From assembly GCF_020734105.1 (NCBI RefSeq), contig NZ_JAJAFR010000003.1:310001-374000 (forward strand): a stretch of DNA of 64,000 nucleotides, written 5' to 3'. Under the pieces are notes generated by a model that worked only from the letters and a program-made list of their open reading frames with translations, ran no database searches and was not told the origin of the DNA. Shown here piece after piece: positions 8,736 to 17,844 of this stretch; the stretch's first letter is position 1, and every line of letters begins with the position of its first letter. The translations under genes were made by a program, and so were the position numbers. The stretch comes from Alkalihalobacillus deserti. Its GTDB lineage: Bacteria > Bacillota > Bacilli > Bacillales > Bacillaceae_D.

Positions 8736-8931
8736 ATGGACAACGTGAAAGAGACACTTAAAAATATATACCAATATTTAGTGAGTTAACGAGTGATGAA
8801 CTTGATAAAATAGAAATGATTACAAATATGCGCACCTATAAGAAGCGAATGCATGTTTAGCTGAATTGCCAGAAGTGTTAGTCCTATTATTAGACGGAAA
8901 ACTGCGAGGAAGAACGATTGTGAAGCTTTAA
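8736..8931 (+). pseudogene. Chimeric remnant: N-terminus of a Crp/Fnr regulator joined to the C-terminus of a YhdH-type oxidoreductase
   Basis: After TTTGGGGGA an ATG at 8736 reads MDNVKETLKNI. One frameshift near 8770 leads to IPIFSELTSDELDKIEMI and RTYKKRMHV, the start of a Crp/Fnr cyclic-nucleotide-binding domain. It stops at about 8860. In another frame the sequence then reads AELPEVLVLLLDGKLRGRT and IVKL before TAA at 8929-8931, the conserved end of YhdH/AcuI-type zinc-free quinone oxidoreductases. The body of both genes is missing, which implies a deletion that fused them. Confidence 0.75.
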
Positions 8932-9029
8932 TATAAGAATAAACTTTATTTTGTAATAGATACATATTTCCTACTCAAAGAGGTTAATTTATATTTGTAC
9001 TTTAAACCAACTTTCAGGAGGAATTAAAC

Positions 9030-9359
9030 ATGTTTCAAAACCAACACACTCAAATGAGTTCAATGAATGCATCATCAATGTCAGGTCAATTAAACCAAAT
9101 GCTTCAACAAATGTCACATATGGAGCAACAACATGCGTCACAATTAAAACAAATTACTAGTCAACTTCAACAGATTTCTCAGCATGAAGGCATGGCTAGT
9201 CAACAAATTCAACAAATTCAACAAATGTGCAATCAATTAATTCAAGAGAATCAACGTTTAACACAATTGCAATCAACTCAATCACACATGCAGCCAATGT
9301 CACAAGGTTCGATGCGTATGAATCAAATGCATCAAAGTCCAAATCAATTTCAACAATAG
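9030..9359 (+). CDS. Gln/Met-rich coiled-coil protein of unknown function
   Basis: The 109-residue product is dominated by Gln, Met, Ser and His. Its long amphipathic core (residues ~18-80) repeats LNQMLQQMSHMEQQ, LKQITSQLQQISQ and IQQIQQMCNQL and should form a coiled coil. The C-terminal tail is disordered, Met/Gln-rich and contains one FQQ end. There is no signal peptide or membrane segment. AGGAGG precedes the ATG and a strong bidirectional terminator follows, so it is expressed as a single gene. Composition resembles small spore-associated proteins, which is only an inference. Confidence 0.72.
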   Translation: MFQNQHTQMSSMNASSMSGQLNQMLQQMSHMEQQHASQLKQITSQLQQISQHEGMASQQIQQIQQMCNQLIQENQRLTQLQSTQSHMQPMSQGSMRMNQMHQSPNQFQQ

Positions 9360-9402
9360 TAAATGAATAGCCATCTACATAATTGGAGGGCTAGGATAAA
9401 CA

Positions 9403-9437
9403 AAGAGGAGGTGGCCAAAGCCACCTCCTCTTCTATC
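9403..9437. terminator. Bidirectional terminator
   Basis: AAGAGGAGGTGGC and GCCACCTCCTCTT form a perfect 13-bp stem with a CAAA loop between two convergent genes. It serves the Gln-rich gene on the plus strand and the VOC gene on the minus strand. Confidence 0.88.
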
Positions 9438-9835
9438 TAATAGGCCATTGTTGTATCATGGTAAAATTTAAATTCTAACAGATTATTGGCTGGATCAACT
9501 AAAAAGAAGAGAAGGTGTTCTTCTTGTTTTCCTTGAAAGCGGGTTGTTAGTTCCTGAAAAAAAGGAAGATCTTTGCTTTTAGCTGTTTCAATCAGCTGAT
9601 TGAATTCTTGTATGTTTGTTAGTGTAATCCCGAAATGACGCGGGTACATTTTCGGGGAGTGATCGATGTGTTCAGGACTAAGATGACACACAACCTGATC
9701 ACCAAAGAAATTAAACGTTACTCGGTCATCGTATCTTCTCGCAAGCTTGCATCCGAGCTGTTCGTAAAAGGTAACAGTCTCATCTAAATCTTTACATGGT
9801 ATGGCGAGGTGAAATATTTTATTTGTATCTCTCAT
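9437..9835 (-). CDS. VOC-superfamily (glyoxalase/dioxygenase fold) protein
   Basis: A 132-residue protein with paired beta-alpha-beta-beta-beta modules. It opens FHLAIPCKDLDETVTFYEQLGC, includes FGDQVVCHLSPEH and PRHFGITL, and ends FLVDPANNLLEFKFY. His near residue 10, His of RHFGI and Glu of LLEF are at the usual metal-ligand positions. The substrate is not predictable. It is the last gene after comB-comA, 11 bp downstream of comA, so it is probably cotranscribed. This places it near sulfolactate metabolism without proving a role there. Confidence 0.85.
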   Translation of the reverse strand: MRDTNKIFHLAIPCKDLDETVTFYEQLGCKLARRYDDRVTFNFFGDQVVCHLSPEHIDHSPKMYPRHFGITLTNIQEFNQLIETAKSKDLPFFQELTTRFQGKQEEHLLFFLVDPANNLLEFKFYHDTTMAY

Positions 9836-9846
9836 TTCTACTCCCC

Positions 9847-10620
9847 CTAATCAAATATGTTAAATGTGTCTGATCGTAAACCTAAGCGTAGTGTTTCTAA
9901 TGAGATAGGATCAGCGAACGAAATATTAGCTAGATTAACGTCTGATCCAAGCCTTTGGATAAAAAATGTTTGCATTTTCTTGTTAGGCGCTTCAAATATC
10001 ACGTTATTTATCGGGATTTCAGAAGATAGAATATCTTCAATCAAATCGTATCTCATTTCTCCGTTGCTTCGACATATTCCACTTGTACCGCTTTCCCTTG
10101 CTTCTGTAATTACTTTTGCTGACCCAGCTTCGAGGTCTTCTTGAATATATTCAATCCACTCCGAAGTGTGACAATCATCGGATTTTTCGCAATTTTTGCT
10201 CCCGACTTCACTAAAGACGTTAAATTCCGGTGTGAAGTCAGAAATGTATTTTGCCTTTTCACTGTTGCTAATATCAATCGTGCCATTTGAAATTTCGATA
10301 AACTGACAATGATACATTTTGCAGTATTTGTAAAACTCGTCAATTTTCCTTTGACTTAAAAACTTCTCAAAAAGAGTCCCCCCGAAAAAAAAGTGAACAT
10401 CGTGTTCTTGGAGAAAATTTATTTTCTCTTGAAGTTGTTTCGTAATAATGGAAGTACCCCAACCAAACTTAACAAAATCGATAAGATCTGCAGAGCTGTT
10501 TATCGTGTCTTTAAAGGATTGTATCGAAACCCCATTATCAATCAAAATTGTTAGACCTTCATTTCTAGGCTTGACGTTTCTTACCGGTAAATATAATCCA
10601 GATGCAGATAGGTTATTCAT
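9847..10620 (-). CDS. comA: Phosphosulfolactate synthase
   Basis: This enzyme adds sulfite to phosphoenolpyruvate to give 2-phospho-3-sulfolactate. The 257-residue TIM-barrel sequence has the family stretch GLTILIDNGVSIQSFKDTI, VKFGWGTS, FFGGTLFEKF, EISNGTIDI, VFSEVGSK and KVITEARESGTSGIC. The ATG overlaps the end of comB by four bases (ATGA), which indicates translational coupling. In Bacillus the comA/comB homologues (yitD/yitC) supply the 3-sulfolactate stored in spores. It is named for the archaeal coenzyme M pathway and is unrelated to the competence regulator also called ComA. Confidence 0.9.
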   Translation of the reverse strand: MNNLSASGLYLPVRNVKPRNEGLTILIDNGVSIQSFKDTINSSADLIDFVKFGWGTSIITKQLQEKINFLQEHDVHFFFGGTLFEKFLSQRKIDEFYKYCKMYHCQFIEISNGTIDISNSEKAKYISDFTPEFNVFSEVGSKNCEKSDDCHTSEWIEYIQEDLEAGSAKVITEARESGTSGICRSNGEMRYDLIEDILSSEIPINNVIFEAPNKKMQTFFIQRLGSDVNLANISFADPISLETLRLGLRSDTFNIFD

Positions 10621-11312
10621 ATGTCAATCCTCTCAATCGTTGGTATTTGATTTGACTGATTTACTTTCATTACAAAATTAGATTCTCGTTCATGGGCACA
10701 AAATGTAATATCTTCATAATTAAAATCAAGATTGTTTGGGTCGAAGAATTTCTGAGCGACGTGGGCATTTTTAATTCTTTCTTCCACTTCAACGTTAGTT
10801 AAAAAGCCTTTTCCCAAAATAAGGCCTCTTATATATTCAGCACAAGCTAAATCATCATCACCTGATGGATGTGATGCAATAACAGTAATCTTGAGGTCTC
10901 TTTGAGAGGTGTTATTTATTTTTTTTATATAATTAGCTGTAGTCTTAGCATTCGAATACCCTGTTACAAAAAGGCATTTCGAATTTAAACTATTTAAAGT
11001 GGCCCTTACCCCATTTGTTGTTTTTTGAACTAATGTTTTATCACCCAATCTTTCCTCAGAGATTCGTTTAGGCGAGTTATCGAAATCAAATCCATTAATC
11101 GCTATACCGTGTTTCTCTCCAGCTAAAAGGAAATGAGGATGTTCTTTTTTTAAGGTGAAAGCTTCTTCTGTTGTTCCTACGAGTAAAATCTGTTTGGCTC
11201 CTTTAATAAATGCATAATGAGCCACTGTAAATGCACGTATGACATCAATTACAATGGTAATGTCTGATGACTCTAAAATATGAGAGTGCCCTTGGTGAAT
11301 TGTAATCATCAT
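10617..11312 (-). CDS. comB: 2-phosphosulfolactate phosphatase
   Basis: The 231-residue protein shows the ComB family signatures: VIDVIRAFTVAHYAF near the start, LAGEKHGIAINGFDFDNSP, LVQKTTNGVRA, VTGYSNAKTTA and HPSGDDDLACAEYIRGL. It dephosphorylates 2-phosphosulfolactate to sulfolactate, the step after ComA, and is encoded first in the operon. AGGAGAGAAT precedes two consecutive ATG codons (11312 and 11309). No sporulation promoter is clear enough to report. The order comB-comA-VOC on the minus strand suggests one transcript starting near 11340. Confidence 0.9.
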   Translation of the reverse strand: MMITIHQGHSHILESSDITIVIDVIRAFTVAHYAFIKGAKQILLVGTTEEAFTLKKEHPHFLLAGEKHGIAINGFDFDNSPKRISEERLGDKTLVQKTTNGVRATLNSLNSKCLFVTGYSNAKTTANYIKKINNTSQRDLKITVIASHPSGDDDLACAEYIRGLILGKGFLTNVEVEERIKNAHVAQKFFDPNNLDFNYEDITFCAHERESNFVMKVNQSNQIPTIERIDI

Positions 11313-11524
11313 ATTCTCTCCTAAACTTGAGTTATGTCAAAGTACTATATTCGCCTATAAAAAGGATTGTTACTCGTTTGATTCAATATAGGCTGATAGT
11401 TAATTGGCTTTTTTAGGCTGTTTTAGTTGCTATTGTAAAAGTAGCTATAATAAAATACACAATATCTTGATCGTTACATATCTAAAAATCAGGGTAACTT
11501 TTAGATGCTAAAGGAGGTTTATGG

Positions 11525-12556
11525 ATGTCCAAAGAGGATATGAAACAAAGAGATTCTAAACAACTTAAAGATATTAAATTGTCTATTTTGGATTTAGCCC
11601 CAATTGTAACCGGTGGAACTCCAGCAGATTCTTTTCACAATACCTTAAATCTAGCTCAGCATGTTGAAAAATTAGGCTTTCATCGTTTTTGGTTAGCAGA
11701 ACATCATAATATGCCTGGTATTGCAAGCTCTGCAACTTCGGTATTAATCGGCTATGTTGCTTCAGGAACATCAACCATTCGAGTTGGCTCAGGTGGAATT
11801 ATGCTGCCTAACCATGCCCCGCTCATTGTAGCGGAACAGTTTGGCACGTTAGAATCACTTTATCCAGGTCGGATTGATCTAGGTTTAGGACGAGCACCTG
11901 GAACGGATCAAGCAGCAGTCCGTGCGTTGCGTCGTGATATTCGTGGAGATCATGATTTTCCACAGGATTTAGAAGAGCTTAGATCCTTTTTTAAATCATC
12001 TCCAGAAGCTCATCCAACAGTGAGAGCGGTCCCTGGTGAAGGATTAAATATTCCAATTTGGCTTCTTGGTTCAAGTGGTTTTAGTGCTCAGTTAGCTGGG
12101 CAATTAGGATTACCATTTGCTTTTGCGAGTCACTTTTCTCCTGATAACACATTAGCCGCACTTGAGCTATACCGAAAATGCTTCAAGCCATCGGAGGTAT
12201 TACAAGAACCGTATGTGATGGTTGGGGTTAATGTGATTGCTGCCGACACAGATAAAGAAGCGCTGAGATTAGCTACATCACACCAACAAAGATTATTGAA
12301 GAGGATTAGAGGTTATTCAACTCCATTAGACCGACCAGTAGAAAGCATGGATGAAATTTGGAGTGCATATGAAAAGGGAGTAGTAGAGCAACAGTTGCGT
12401 TCTTCTATTAACGGGAGTGTAGAGGTCGTGAAGGAAAAGTTACAAGCGTTCTTAGATGAGACCCAGGCGGATGAAATGATGATAAATACAAGCGTGTATG
12501 ATCATGAAGCACGTTTACGATCTTACACTATTCTAGCTAACCTTTGGAAAGGGTAG
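11525..12556 (+). CDS. LLM-class flavin-dependent oxidoreductase (luciferase-like monooxygenase)
   Basis: A 343-residue TIM-barrel flavoprotein of the bacterial luciferase-like family, closest in appearance to Bacillus YceB/YvbT. Evidence includes [79 protein letters not shown] and [21 protein letters not shown]. It should use reduced FMN and oxygen, but the substrate is unknown. An AAAGGAGG ribosome binding site lies before the ATG. It is monocistronic with a terminator at about 12583-12616. Confidence 0.9.
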   Translation: MSKEDMKQRDSKQLKDIKLSILDLAPIVTGGTPADSFHNTLNLAQHVEKLGFHRFWLAEHHNMPGIASSATSVLIGYVASGTSTIRVGSGGIMLPNHAPLIVAEQFGTLESLYPGRIDLGLGRAPGTDQAAVRALRRDIRGDHDFPQDLEELRSFFKSSPEAHPTVRAVPGEGLNIPIWLLGSSGFSAQLAGQLGLPFAFASHFSPDNTLAALELYRKCFKPSEVLQEPYVMVGVNVIAADTDKEALRLATSHQQRLLKRIRGYSTPLDRPVESMDEIWSAYEKGVVEQQLRSSINGSVEVVKEKLQAFLDETQADEMMINTSVYDHEARLRSYTILANLWKG

Positions 12557-12582
12557 TTCATTAAAATATTTTAAAGTAATCA

Positions 12583-12616
12583 GAGTCCTTCGGAAAATAA
12601 AAAGAAGGGCTTTTTC
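12583..12616 (+). terminator. Terminator after the luciferase-like gene
   Basis: GAGTCCTTC pairs with GAAGGGCTTTTT downstream (one G-U pair), and five T residues follow. Confidence 0.7.
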
Positions 12617-12782
12617 CTATGGATAAATGGAGTCCAGAAGATATTCTGTCACCCATTTAGTTTGTCGAAAAGAAAAATGTCTGTCGAAGAAATCTTTAAT
12701 ATCATTTCTATTATAAATTTTAGTAAACTTTAGATGAACGTTTCTCCATTTTCAACAGTATAGACTAAAACTAAATTAGGTA

Positions 12783-12820
12783 GATGGGTACCTCATGAGA
12801 GGCATCCATTTTTTTCTATG
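12783..12820 (+). terminator. Hairpin with T run upstream of the diguanylate cyclase gene
   Basis: GATGGGTACCTC and GAGGCATC surround an ATGA loop, followed by seven T residues. It sits about 40 bp before the GGDEF gene start and after an apparently empty stretch, so it could be an attenuator of that gene or a stray terminator. Confidence 0.45.
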
Positions 12821-12860
12821 AATGAATATTGAACTAAAACTGTCGGAGGTGTTAATTTAG

Positions 12861-14035
12861 ATGGTGAGTAATATCTTTGTCCTCATGTATATGTTAACTG
12901 TAATTATTTATATGACTTTTCTGATCCTGATTAATCCATTTACTTGGTATATGGTAGGATTTCTTTTTATTCTCTTTGTACCGGTAGCTGTTTTAACTAA
13001 AGTTATCCAAACAAATGTTGTGGAGAAGAAAGAACTACAACAAAGAATCGAAAAGCTTATAGAAAAAGAAGAAGAAACTGAACAAGACTTGAATGAAGTG
13101 AATCAAATCAATAAGGTTCTTAATATAGGTCATTTATCCTTCGACGTTAACGATCAATCTGTCAGTATTTCCGAAAACCTTGAGGATATATTTGGATATA
13201 AAATAGAGGAATTCCAACGTAATCCTTTCTTTTGGCAAGAAGTCGCCAATCCTGAAGATATAAGCCTACTAATCGAACAAGAGAATAGCTTGCTACTTGG
13301 AAAATCTACTAAGTATAAGTATAGAATTTTACATAGTAATGGGAATCCAGTTTGGCTAATTAATAGTGCTACTCCGATATATGATTCAAATGGTAAACTA
13401 GCAAAAAGTAGAAGAGCGTTTATTGATATAACAAAAGAAAAAGAAACAGAAGAAAAGCTAAGGCAGTTAGCGTTTTATGATGATTTAACGGAACTACCAA
13501 ATAGAAAAATGCTTGAAACACATATGAAGAAAGCGTTGGCGCGATCAAAACGTCACAACCATACAATGATCGTTATGTTTATTGATTTAGATGGATTTAA
13601 AAAGGTAAATGATTCATTCGGTCTTGAGAGTGGAGATTTATTATTGAAGGAAGTAGCCGAAAGTTTGTTCGATAGCGTCCGTGAAGAAGATCTGATTGTC
13701 AGACTAGGTGGAGAGAATTTGTAATCGTCTATGAAGAAACGCATAAAGACGAAATAATCGTTATTGCTGAGCGCATTTTAACGTCTGTTTCTAATCCCTT
13801 TATCATTGACGGTAATGAAGTAAGTGTCTCACCAAGCATAGGAATTAGTATGTATCCGGAAGACGGTGAGACACGTGAAACACTAATTCAAAACGCAGAT
13901 AAAGCTATGTATTATACAAAAAGAAATGGAAAAAACAATTATCAGTTTTATACTTCTGACCTAGACATTCTACTTCCTCGTAAATTTGATTTATTTGAAA
14001 AGCTTGTGCAAGGTGTAGCTAAAATGAGAGGTTAG
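12861..14035 (+). pseudogene. Membrane PAS-GGDEF diguanylate cyclase gene, frameshifted in the catalytic motif
   Basis: The first frame (12861-13724) encodes two N-terminal membrane helices, a short coiled coil, a PAS domain (LSFDVNDQSVSISENLEDIFGY to RRAFIDITKEKE, residues ~90-200) and the start of a GGDEF domain (AFYDDLTELPNRKML, FIDLDGFKKVNDSFG). It reads RLGGEN then TAA. Deleting one base from the expected GGAGACGAATTT gives the observed GGAGAGAATTT at 13711-13721. Shifting frame there gives GG(D)EFVIVYEETH and an open frame through SIGISMYPEDG and the AMYYTKRNGKNNYQFY end to 14035. The restored length would be about 391 residues. The enzyme should be inactive as sequenced. Confidence 0.88.
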
Positions 14036-14117
14036 TAGTAATGGAAAGTTTTGTATTGAAGTTACTAAAATTGTATGTTACAAATAGTATTATATTTAAA
14101 CAATTATATAAAGTTAT

Positions 14118-14212
14118 CACTACTAGGGGTGCTATTTAGCTGAGAGAGATGAAATGTCTTAACCCTTAAAACCTGATCTAGCTAAGACTAGCGTAGGGAA
14201 GAAGTGTTAGTA
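14118..14212 (+). promoter_or_regulatory. TPP (THI-box) riboswitch
   Basis: All conserved blocks of the thiamin pyrophosphate aptamer are present in order: ACTAGGGGTGC, CTGAGAGAGATGAAA, AACCCTTAAAACCTGAT and CTAGCGTAGGGAAG. A perfect terminator follows at 14256, so thiamin pyrophosphate binding would stop transcription of the ylmB-tenA-thiZXY operon. Confidence 0.96.
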
Positions 14213-14255
14213 AATTCTATTTAGCCAATTTTTGTGTTTAATTAGACATTTACAT

Positions 14256-14297
14256 AAAACCCCCACTTCTATATCAATTGGAAGTGGGGGTTTTATT
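14256..14297 (+). terminator. Riboswitch-controlled terminator
   Basis: AAAACCCCCACTTC and GAAGTGGGGGTTTT form a perfect 14-bp stem separated by a short loop. It lies between the TPP aptamer and ylmB and is the expression platform. Confidence 0.92.
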
Positions 14298-14358
14298 GAG
14301 GCACAATCGTTTGAGGCGACATCCGACCTGTAGGGATAATATTTTAGGAGGGTTGAAA

Positions 14359-15636
14359 GTGGATGATAAGATACAATTCTTACTCAAACAAGTTGATGAA
14401 CGTCAGGAAGAACTGATAGATCTGTTGAAAACATTAATATCGTTTGAAACACCAGCACCACCAGCAAGAAATACTAAAGGAGTCCAAGACTATGTCGCTT
14501 CTCTACTTAAGGATCTAGGATTTGAGATTGATATGTGGGATGTATATCCAAATGATCCAAATGTGGTTGGCTTTTTAAAAGGCAGTGATTCTAATTACTA
14601 TAAGAGTCTAATCATCAATGGGCATGTAGATGTAGCAGAGGTAAGTGAAGATGAAGAGTGGGAAACGGATCCATTTACTCCTATCGTGCGCGATGGTGTT
14701 GTGATTGGAAGGGGAGCCGCTGATATGAAAGGCGGCTTAGCTGGAGCGCTATTTGCCATTAAGTTACTTCGTGGGTCTGGAGTTGATTTGCCGGGAGATC
14801 TTATTTTTCAATCCGTTATTGGAGAAGAAGTTGGTGAAGCAGGAACGCTTCAATGTTGCAAACGGGGAAGTACGGCTGATTTTGCAGTTGTTGTTGATAC
14901 GAGTGATTTACATATTCAAGGCCAGGGTGGGGTTATTACTGGCTGGGTTACGATAAAAAGCAAACAGACTTATCATGACGCAACAAGAAGAAACATGATT
15001 CACGCAGGTGGAAACTTAGTTGCAGCGAGTGCAATTGAGAAAATGATGAAAATAATAGAAGGATTGCAAGAACTTGAACGCCACTGGGCTGTAACGAAAA
15101 GTTATCCAGGTTTCCCTCCAGGAGCAAATACCATTAATCCTGCTGTTATAGAAGGTGGAAGACATGCTGCTTTTATAGCCGATGAATGTAGACTTTGGAT
15201 TACCGTTCATTTTTATCCTAATGAAACGTACGACCAAGTTTCAAAAGAAATTGAAGACCATATTTTAAAAATAGCTGAAGGAGATGTATGGCTGCGGGAC
15301 AACCTACCTACATTTATTTGGGGAGGGACATCGATGATAGAAGATCGAGGTGAAATTTTTCCTTCTCTTGAAATTGATCCTTCCCATCCTGGAGTTAAAC
15401 TACTAGCTCAATCACATCAACATGTTACTGGACAAGGTGCCATTGTCGATGTTTCTCCAACCGTTACGGATGGAGGGTGGCTCGCGGATGCAGGCATTCC
15501 AACAGCCATTTACGGACCGGGTGATTTACTTAATGCCCATTCAGTGAATGAACAAGTCTCAATTGAACAGCTTGTTGAATACACAAAAACACTGATGATG
15601 TTTATTTATGAATGGACAAACTTACAATCAAAATAA
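14359..15636 (+). CDS. ylmB: Formylaminopyrimidine deformylase YlmB (M20 family)
   Basis: A 425-residue M20/ArgE-type metallohydrolase. Metal-binding signatures are IINGHVDVAEV, RGAADMKGGLAGALFA and SVIGEEVGEAG, with the late HSVNEQVS. In the thiamin salvage route described for B. halodurans, YlmB removes the formyl group from N-formyl-4-amino-5-aminomethyl-2-methylpyrimidine, and TenA then hydrolyses the amine to HMP. The frame is open upstream, but GTG 14359 is favoured: AGGAGGG precedes it and everything before lies in the terminator. It is the first gene of the riboswitch operon. Confidence 0.9.
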   Translation: MDDKIQFLLKQVDERQEELIDLLKTLISFETPAPPARNTKGVQDYVASLLKDLGFEIDMWDVYPNDPNVVGFLKGSDSNYYKSLIINGHVDVAEVSEDEEWETDPFTPIVRDGVVIGRGAADMKGGLAGALFAIKLLRGSGVDLPGDLIFQSVIGEEVGEAGTLQCCKRGSTADFAVVVDTSDLHIQGQGGVITGWVTIKSKQTYHDATRRNMIHAGGNLVAASAIEKMMKIIEGLQELERHWAVTKSYPGFPPGANTINPAVIEGGRHAAFIADECRLWITVHFYPNETYDQVSKEIEDHILKIAEGDVWLRDNLPTFIWGGTSMIEDRGEIFPSLEIDPSHPGVKLLAQSHQHVTGQGAIVDVSPTVTDGGWLADAGIPTAIYGPGDLLNAHSVNEQVSIEQLVEYTKTLMMFIYEWTNLQSK

Positions 15637-15651
15637 AAGAGGTGCCTTAAC

Positions 15652-16326
15652 GTGAAATTTAGCGAACGTTTATATAAAGAATTGCAACCAATTTGGAGAA
15701 AAAATCATGCTCATCCCTTTGTTCAAGGAATTGGAGATGGCACATTAGATCAAGAGAAATTTCGCTTCTTCATGATCCAAGACTATCTGTACTTAATCGA
15801 TTATGCTAAATTGTTTGCTCTTGGTGTAATGAAGGCAGAAGATCTTGAGACAATGGGGAAATTTGCAAAATTACTAGAAACAACTTTGAATGAAGAAATG
15901 TCTCTTCATCGCAAGTATGGAAAGAAGTTCGGTATTACTGAAGAGGAGTTCGAACAGGCAAAGCCATCACCAACTACCTTAGCTTATAGTCATTATATGT
16001 TACATGTTGGACAAAATGGTACGCTAACAGATCTAGTTGCGGCTATCCTTCCTTGTATGTGGAGTTACTCAGAAATCGGCAAAGAGTTAAATCAAATCCC
16101 TGGAGCTAGCGAACATGAGTTTTATGGTGAATGGATCAAAATGTATAGCTCTAAGGAGTTCGAAGAGTTAGCTGATTGGTGCATTGATTTATTAGACCAA
16201 CTAACAGAAGGGAAGCCAGAGACAGAACTCGAAAAGCTTGAAGAGATCTTCTTAAATACGACGCGCTTTGAGTATATGTTTTGGGACATGTCCTTTAATC
16301 AAGCGATGTGGCCAACGGATGAGTGA
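15652..16326 (+). CDS. tenA: Aminopyrimidine aminohydrolase TenA (thiaminase II)
   Basis: This all-helical 224-residue enzyme converts aminomethyl-HMP to HMP for thiamin salvage. The family motifs FMIQDYLYLIDYAKLFALG, TTLAYSHYMLHVG and AAILPCMWSYSEIG are visible, the last containing the catalytic Cys. A C-terminal FEYMFWDMSFNQAMW completes the fold. The start is GTG 15652 after GAGGTG, 15 bp after ylmB. The stop overlaps the thiZ start. Confidence 0.95.
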   Translation: MKFSERLYKELQPIWRKNHAHPFVQGIGDGTLDQEKFRFFMIQDYLYLIDYAKLFALGVMKAEDLETMGKFAKLLETTLNEEMSLHRKYGKKFGITEEEFEQAKPSPTTLAYSHYMLHVGQNGTLTDLVAAILPCMWSYSEIGKELNQIPGASEHEFYGEWIKMYSSKEFEELADWCIDLLDQLTEGKPETELEKLEEIFLNTTRFEYMFWDMSFNQAMWPTDE

Positions 16327-17095
16327 ACGGTCATTACAATTTAAGGAGGTCAGCTTTTACTACAAAAATGGTCAGAAACAAACACAAGCTCAAATTCTCG
16401 ATTCTCTTAGTTTTGCTATTGGAGAAGGAGAGTTTGTAAGTATTATTGGTCCGAGTGGTTCAGGGAAAACCACCTTATTTAGGCTTATTACCGGATTAGA
16501 ACAATCAGTTAAAGGGGAAATCCTTATCAATGGGCAATCCTATTCGGATCGATTTGGTAAAGTGGGCTATATGCCACAACAAGATTTACTCATGCCGTGG
16601 AGAACCATTTTGGCTAATGCTGCGCTCCCATTAGAAATTAAAGGGATTGATAAGCAAGAAGCTCACAAACAAGTTACTCAACTTTTAAATGAGTTTGGTT
16701 TAAATGGTGTAGAAAAAAAATACCCAGGGGATTTATCTGGTGGGATGAGACAACGCGTTTCTTTTCTACGAACCGTTTTAAGTGGTTCGAATGTTCTGTT
16801 GTTAGATGAACCGTTTAGTGCTCTTGATGCCATTACGCGACTCACCATGCAAGAGTGGTTGTTAGACCAATGGGAGAAATGGAAATCGACGATTCTTTTT
16901 ATTACTCATGATGTCGATGAAGCATTGTTCTTATCTGATCGCATTTTCGTCTTTACCGAGGCTCCGGTTCAGAAGCTTGAAGAAGTGGTTGTCCCACTGA
17001 AACGCCCTAGAGAGATTCGAGACATTCATAATCCGGAAGTCATAGCCGTGAAAGAACAATTAATTGATCAACTGCGAAAACAGGTGAGATTATGA
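16319..17095 (+). CDS. thiZ: ABC transporter ATPase for formylaminopyrimidine uptake
   Basis: A 258-residue ATP-binding subunit with Walker A GPSGSGKTT, Q-loop YMPQQDLLMPWR, signature LSGGMRQR, Walker B VLLLDEPFSALD and the H-loop FITHDVDEA. This is the nitrate/taurine/HMP transporter subfamily. The ATG at 16319 overlaps the tenA stop. The frame opens earlier (16268), but that part overlaps tenA coding sequence. With ThiX and ThiY it imports degraded thiamin pyrimidines. Confidence 0.93.
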   Translation: MSERSLQFKEVSFYYKNGQKQTQAQILDSLSFAIGEGEFVSIIGPSGSGKTTLFRLITGLEQSVKGEILINGQSYSDRFGKVGYMPQQDLLMPWRTILANAALPLEIKGIDKQEAHKQVTQLLNEFGLNGVEKKYPGDLSGGMRQRVSFLRTVLSGSNVLLLDEPFSALDAITRLTMQEWLLDQWEKWKSTILFITHDVDEALFLSDRIFVFTEAPVQKLEEVVVPLKRPREIRDIHNPEVIAVKEQLIDQLRKQVRL

Positions 17096-17844
17096 AGCGG
17101 ATGAATGATTATGTTACACCGGTTGTTGTTGTTTTTGTTCTGCTCGTTATTTGGGAAACTGTTGCTAGATTTATCGGTATGACGTTTATTTTGCCAGCAC
17201 CAACAGAAGTAGCGGTGAAGCTCTGGGACATTAGACAAATTCTATTAACGGTTCACTTACCGTCAACATTGCTCATCATCTTAATTGGTCTAGCGTTGTC
17301 TATTGTCTTAGGTGTTGGTCTAGCGGTGTGTATGAGTGTCAGTAGAGCGGCTGAAAAAGCCTTTTATCCGATTATTATTTCGTCACAAACAATTCCGATC
17401 ATTGCTTTAGCACCCATTTTCGTTTTGTGGTTTGGTTATTCGATCTGGAGCAAGGTGGTTGTAACATTACTTATAACCTTTTTTCCTATTACCGTAAATA
17501 CGTTTGATGGTTTAAAGTCGAGTAGCAAGGAGTTAAAAGAGCTATTACAGACAATGGGAGCGAGTAAAAAGGATATATTTTTTAAATTAAGCGTTCCATC
17601 AGCCCTCCCGCATTTTTATTCTGGTTTAAAAGTCGCAGTTACATTAAGTGTGATTGGAGCAGCGATTGGGGAATGGCTAGGTGCTCAATCAGGTCTTGGC
17701 TATTTTAGCAGGAGAATGATGACGCAATTTGATGGAGCAGGTGTATTCGCGCCAATTGTCTTGTTATCAACAATAGGAATTATCTTGTTCTTACTTGTTG
17801 TTTTACTAGAAAAATTATCGTTAAAGTGGAGGAGAACAGAATGA
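17092..17844 (+). CDS. thiX: ABC transporter permease for formylaminopyrimidine uptake
   Basis: A 250-residue BPD-type permease with about six membrane helices and the EAA-loop region LKELLQTMGASKKDIFFKLSVPSALP. It overlaps thiZ by four bases (ATGA) and ends four bases after the thiY start, consistent with translational coupling along the operon. Confidence 0.93.
   Translation: MKRMNDYVTPVVVVFVLLVIWETVARFIGMTFILPAPTEVAVKLWDIRQILLTVHLPSTLLIILIGLALSIVLGVGLAVCMSVSRAAEKAFYPIIISSQTIPIIALAPIFVLWFGYSIWSKVVVTLLITFFPITVNTFDGLKSSSKELKELLQTMGASKKDIFFKLSVPSALPHFYSGLKVAVTLSVIGAAIGEWLGAQSGLGYFSRRMMTQFDGAGVFAPIVLLSTIGIILFLLVVLLEKLSLKWRRTE

Noticed and set aside
9857-10144. Plus-strand open frames opposite comA
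   Set aside because: These are antisense shadows of a clear phosphosulfolactate synthase gene.
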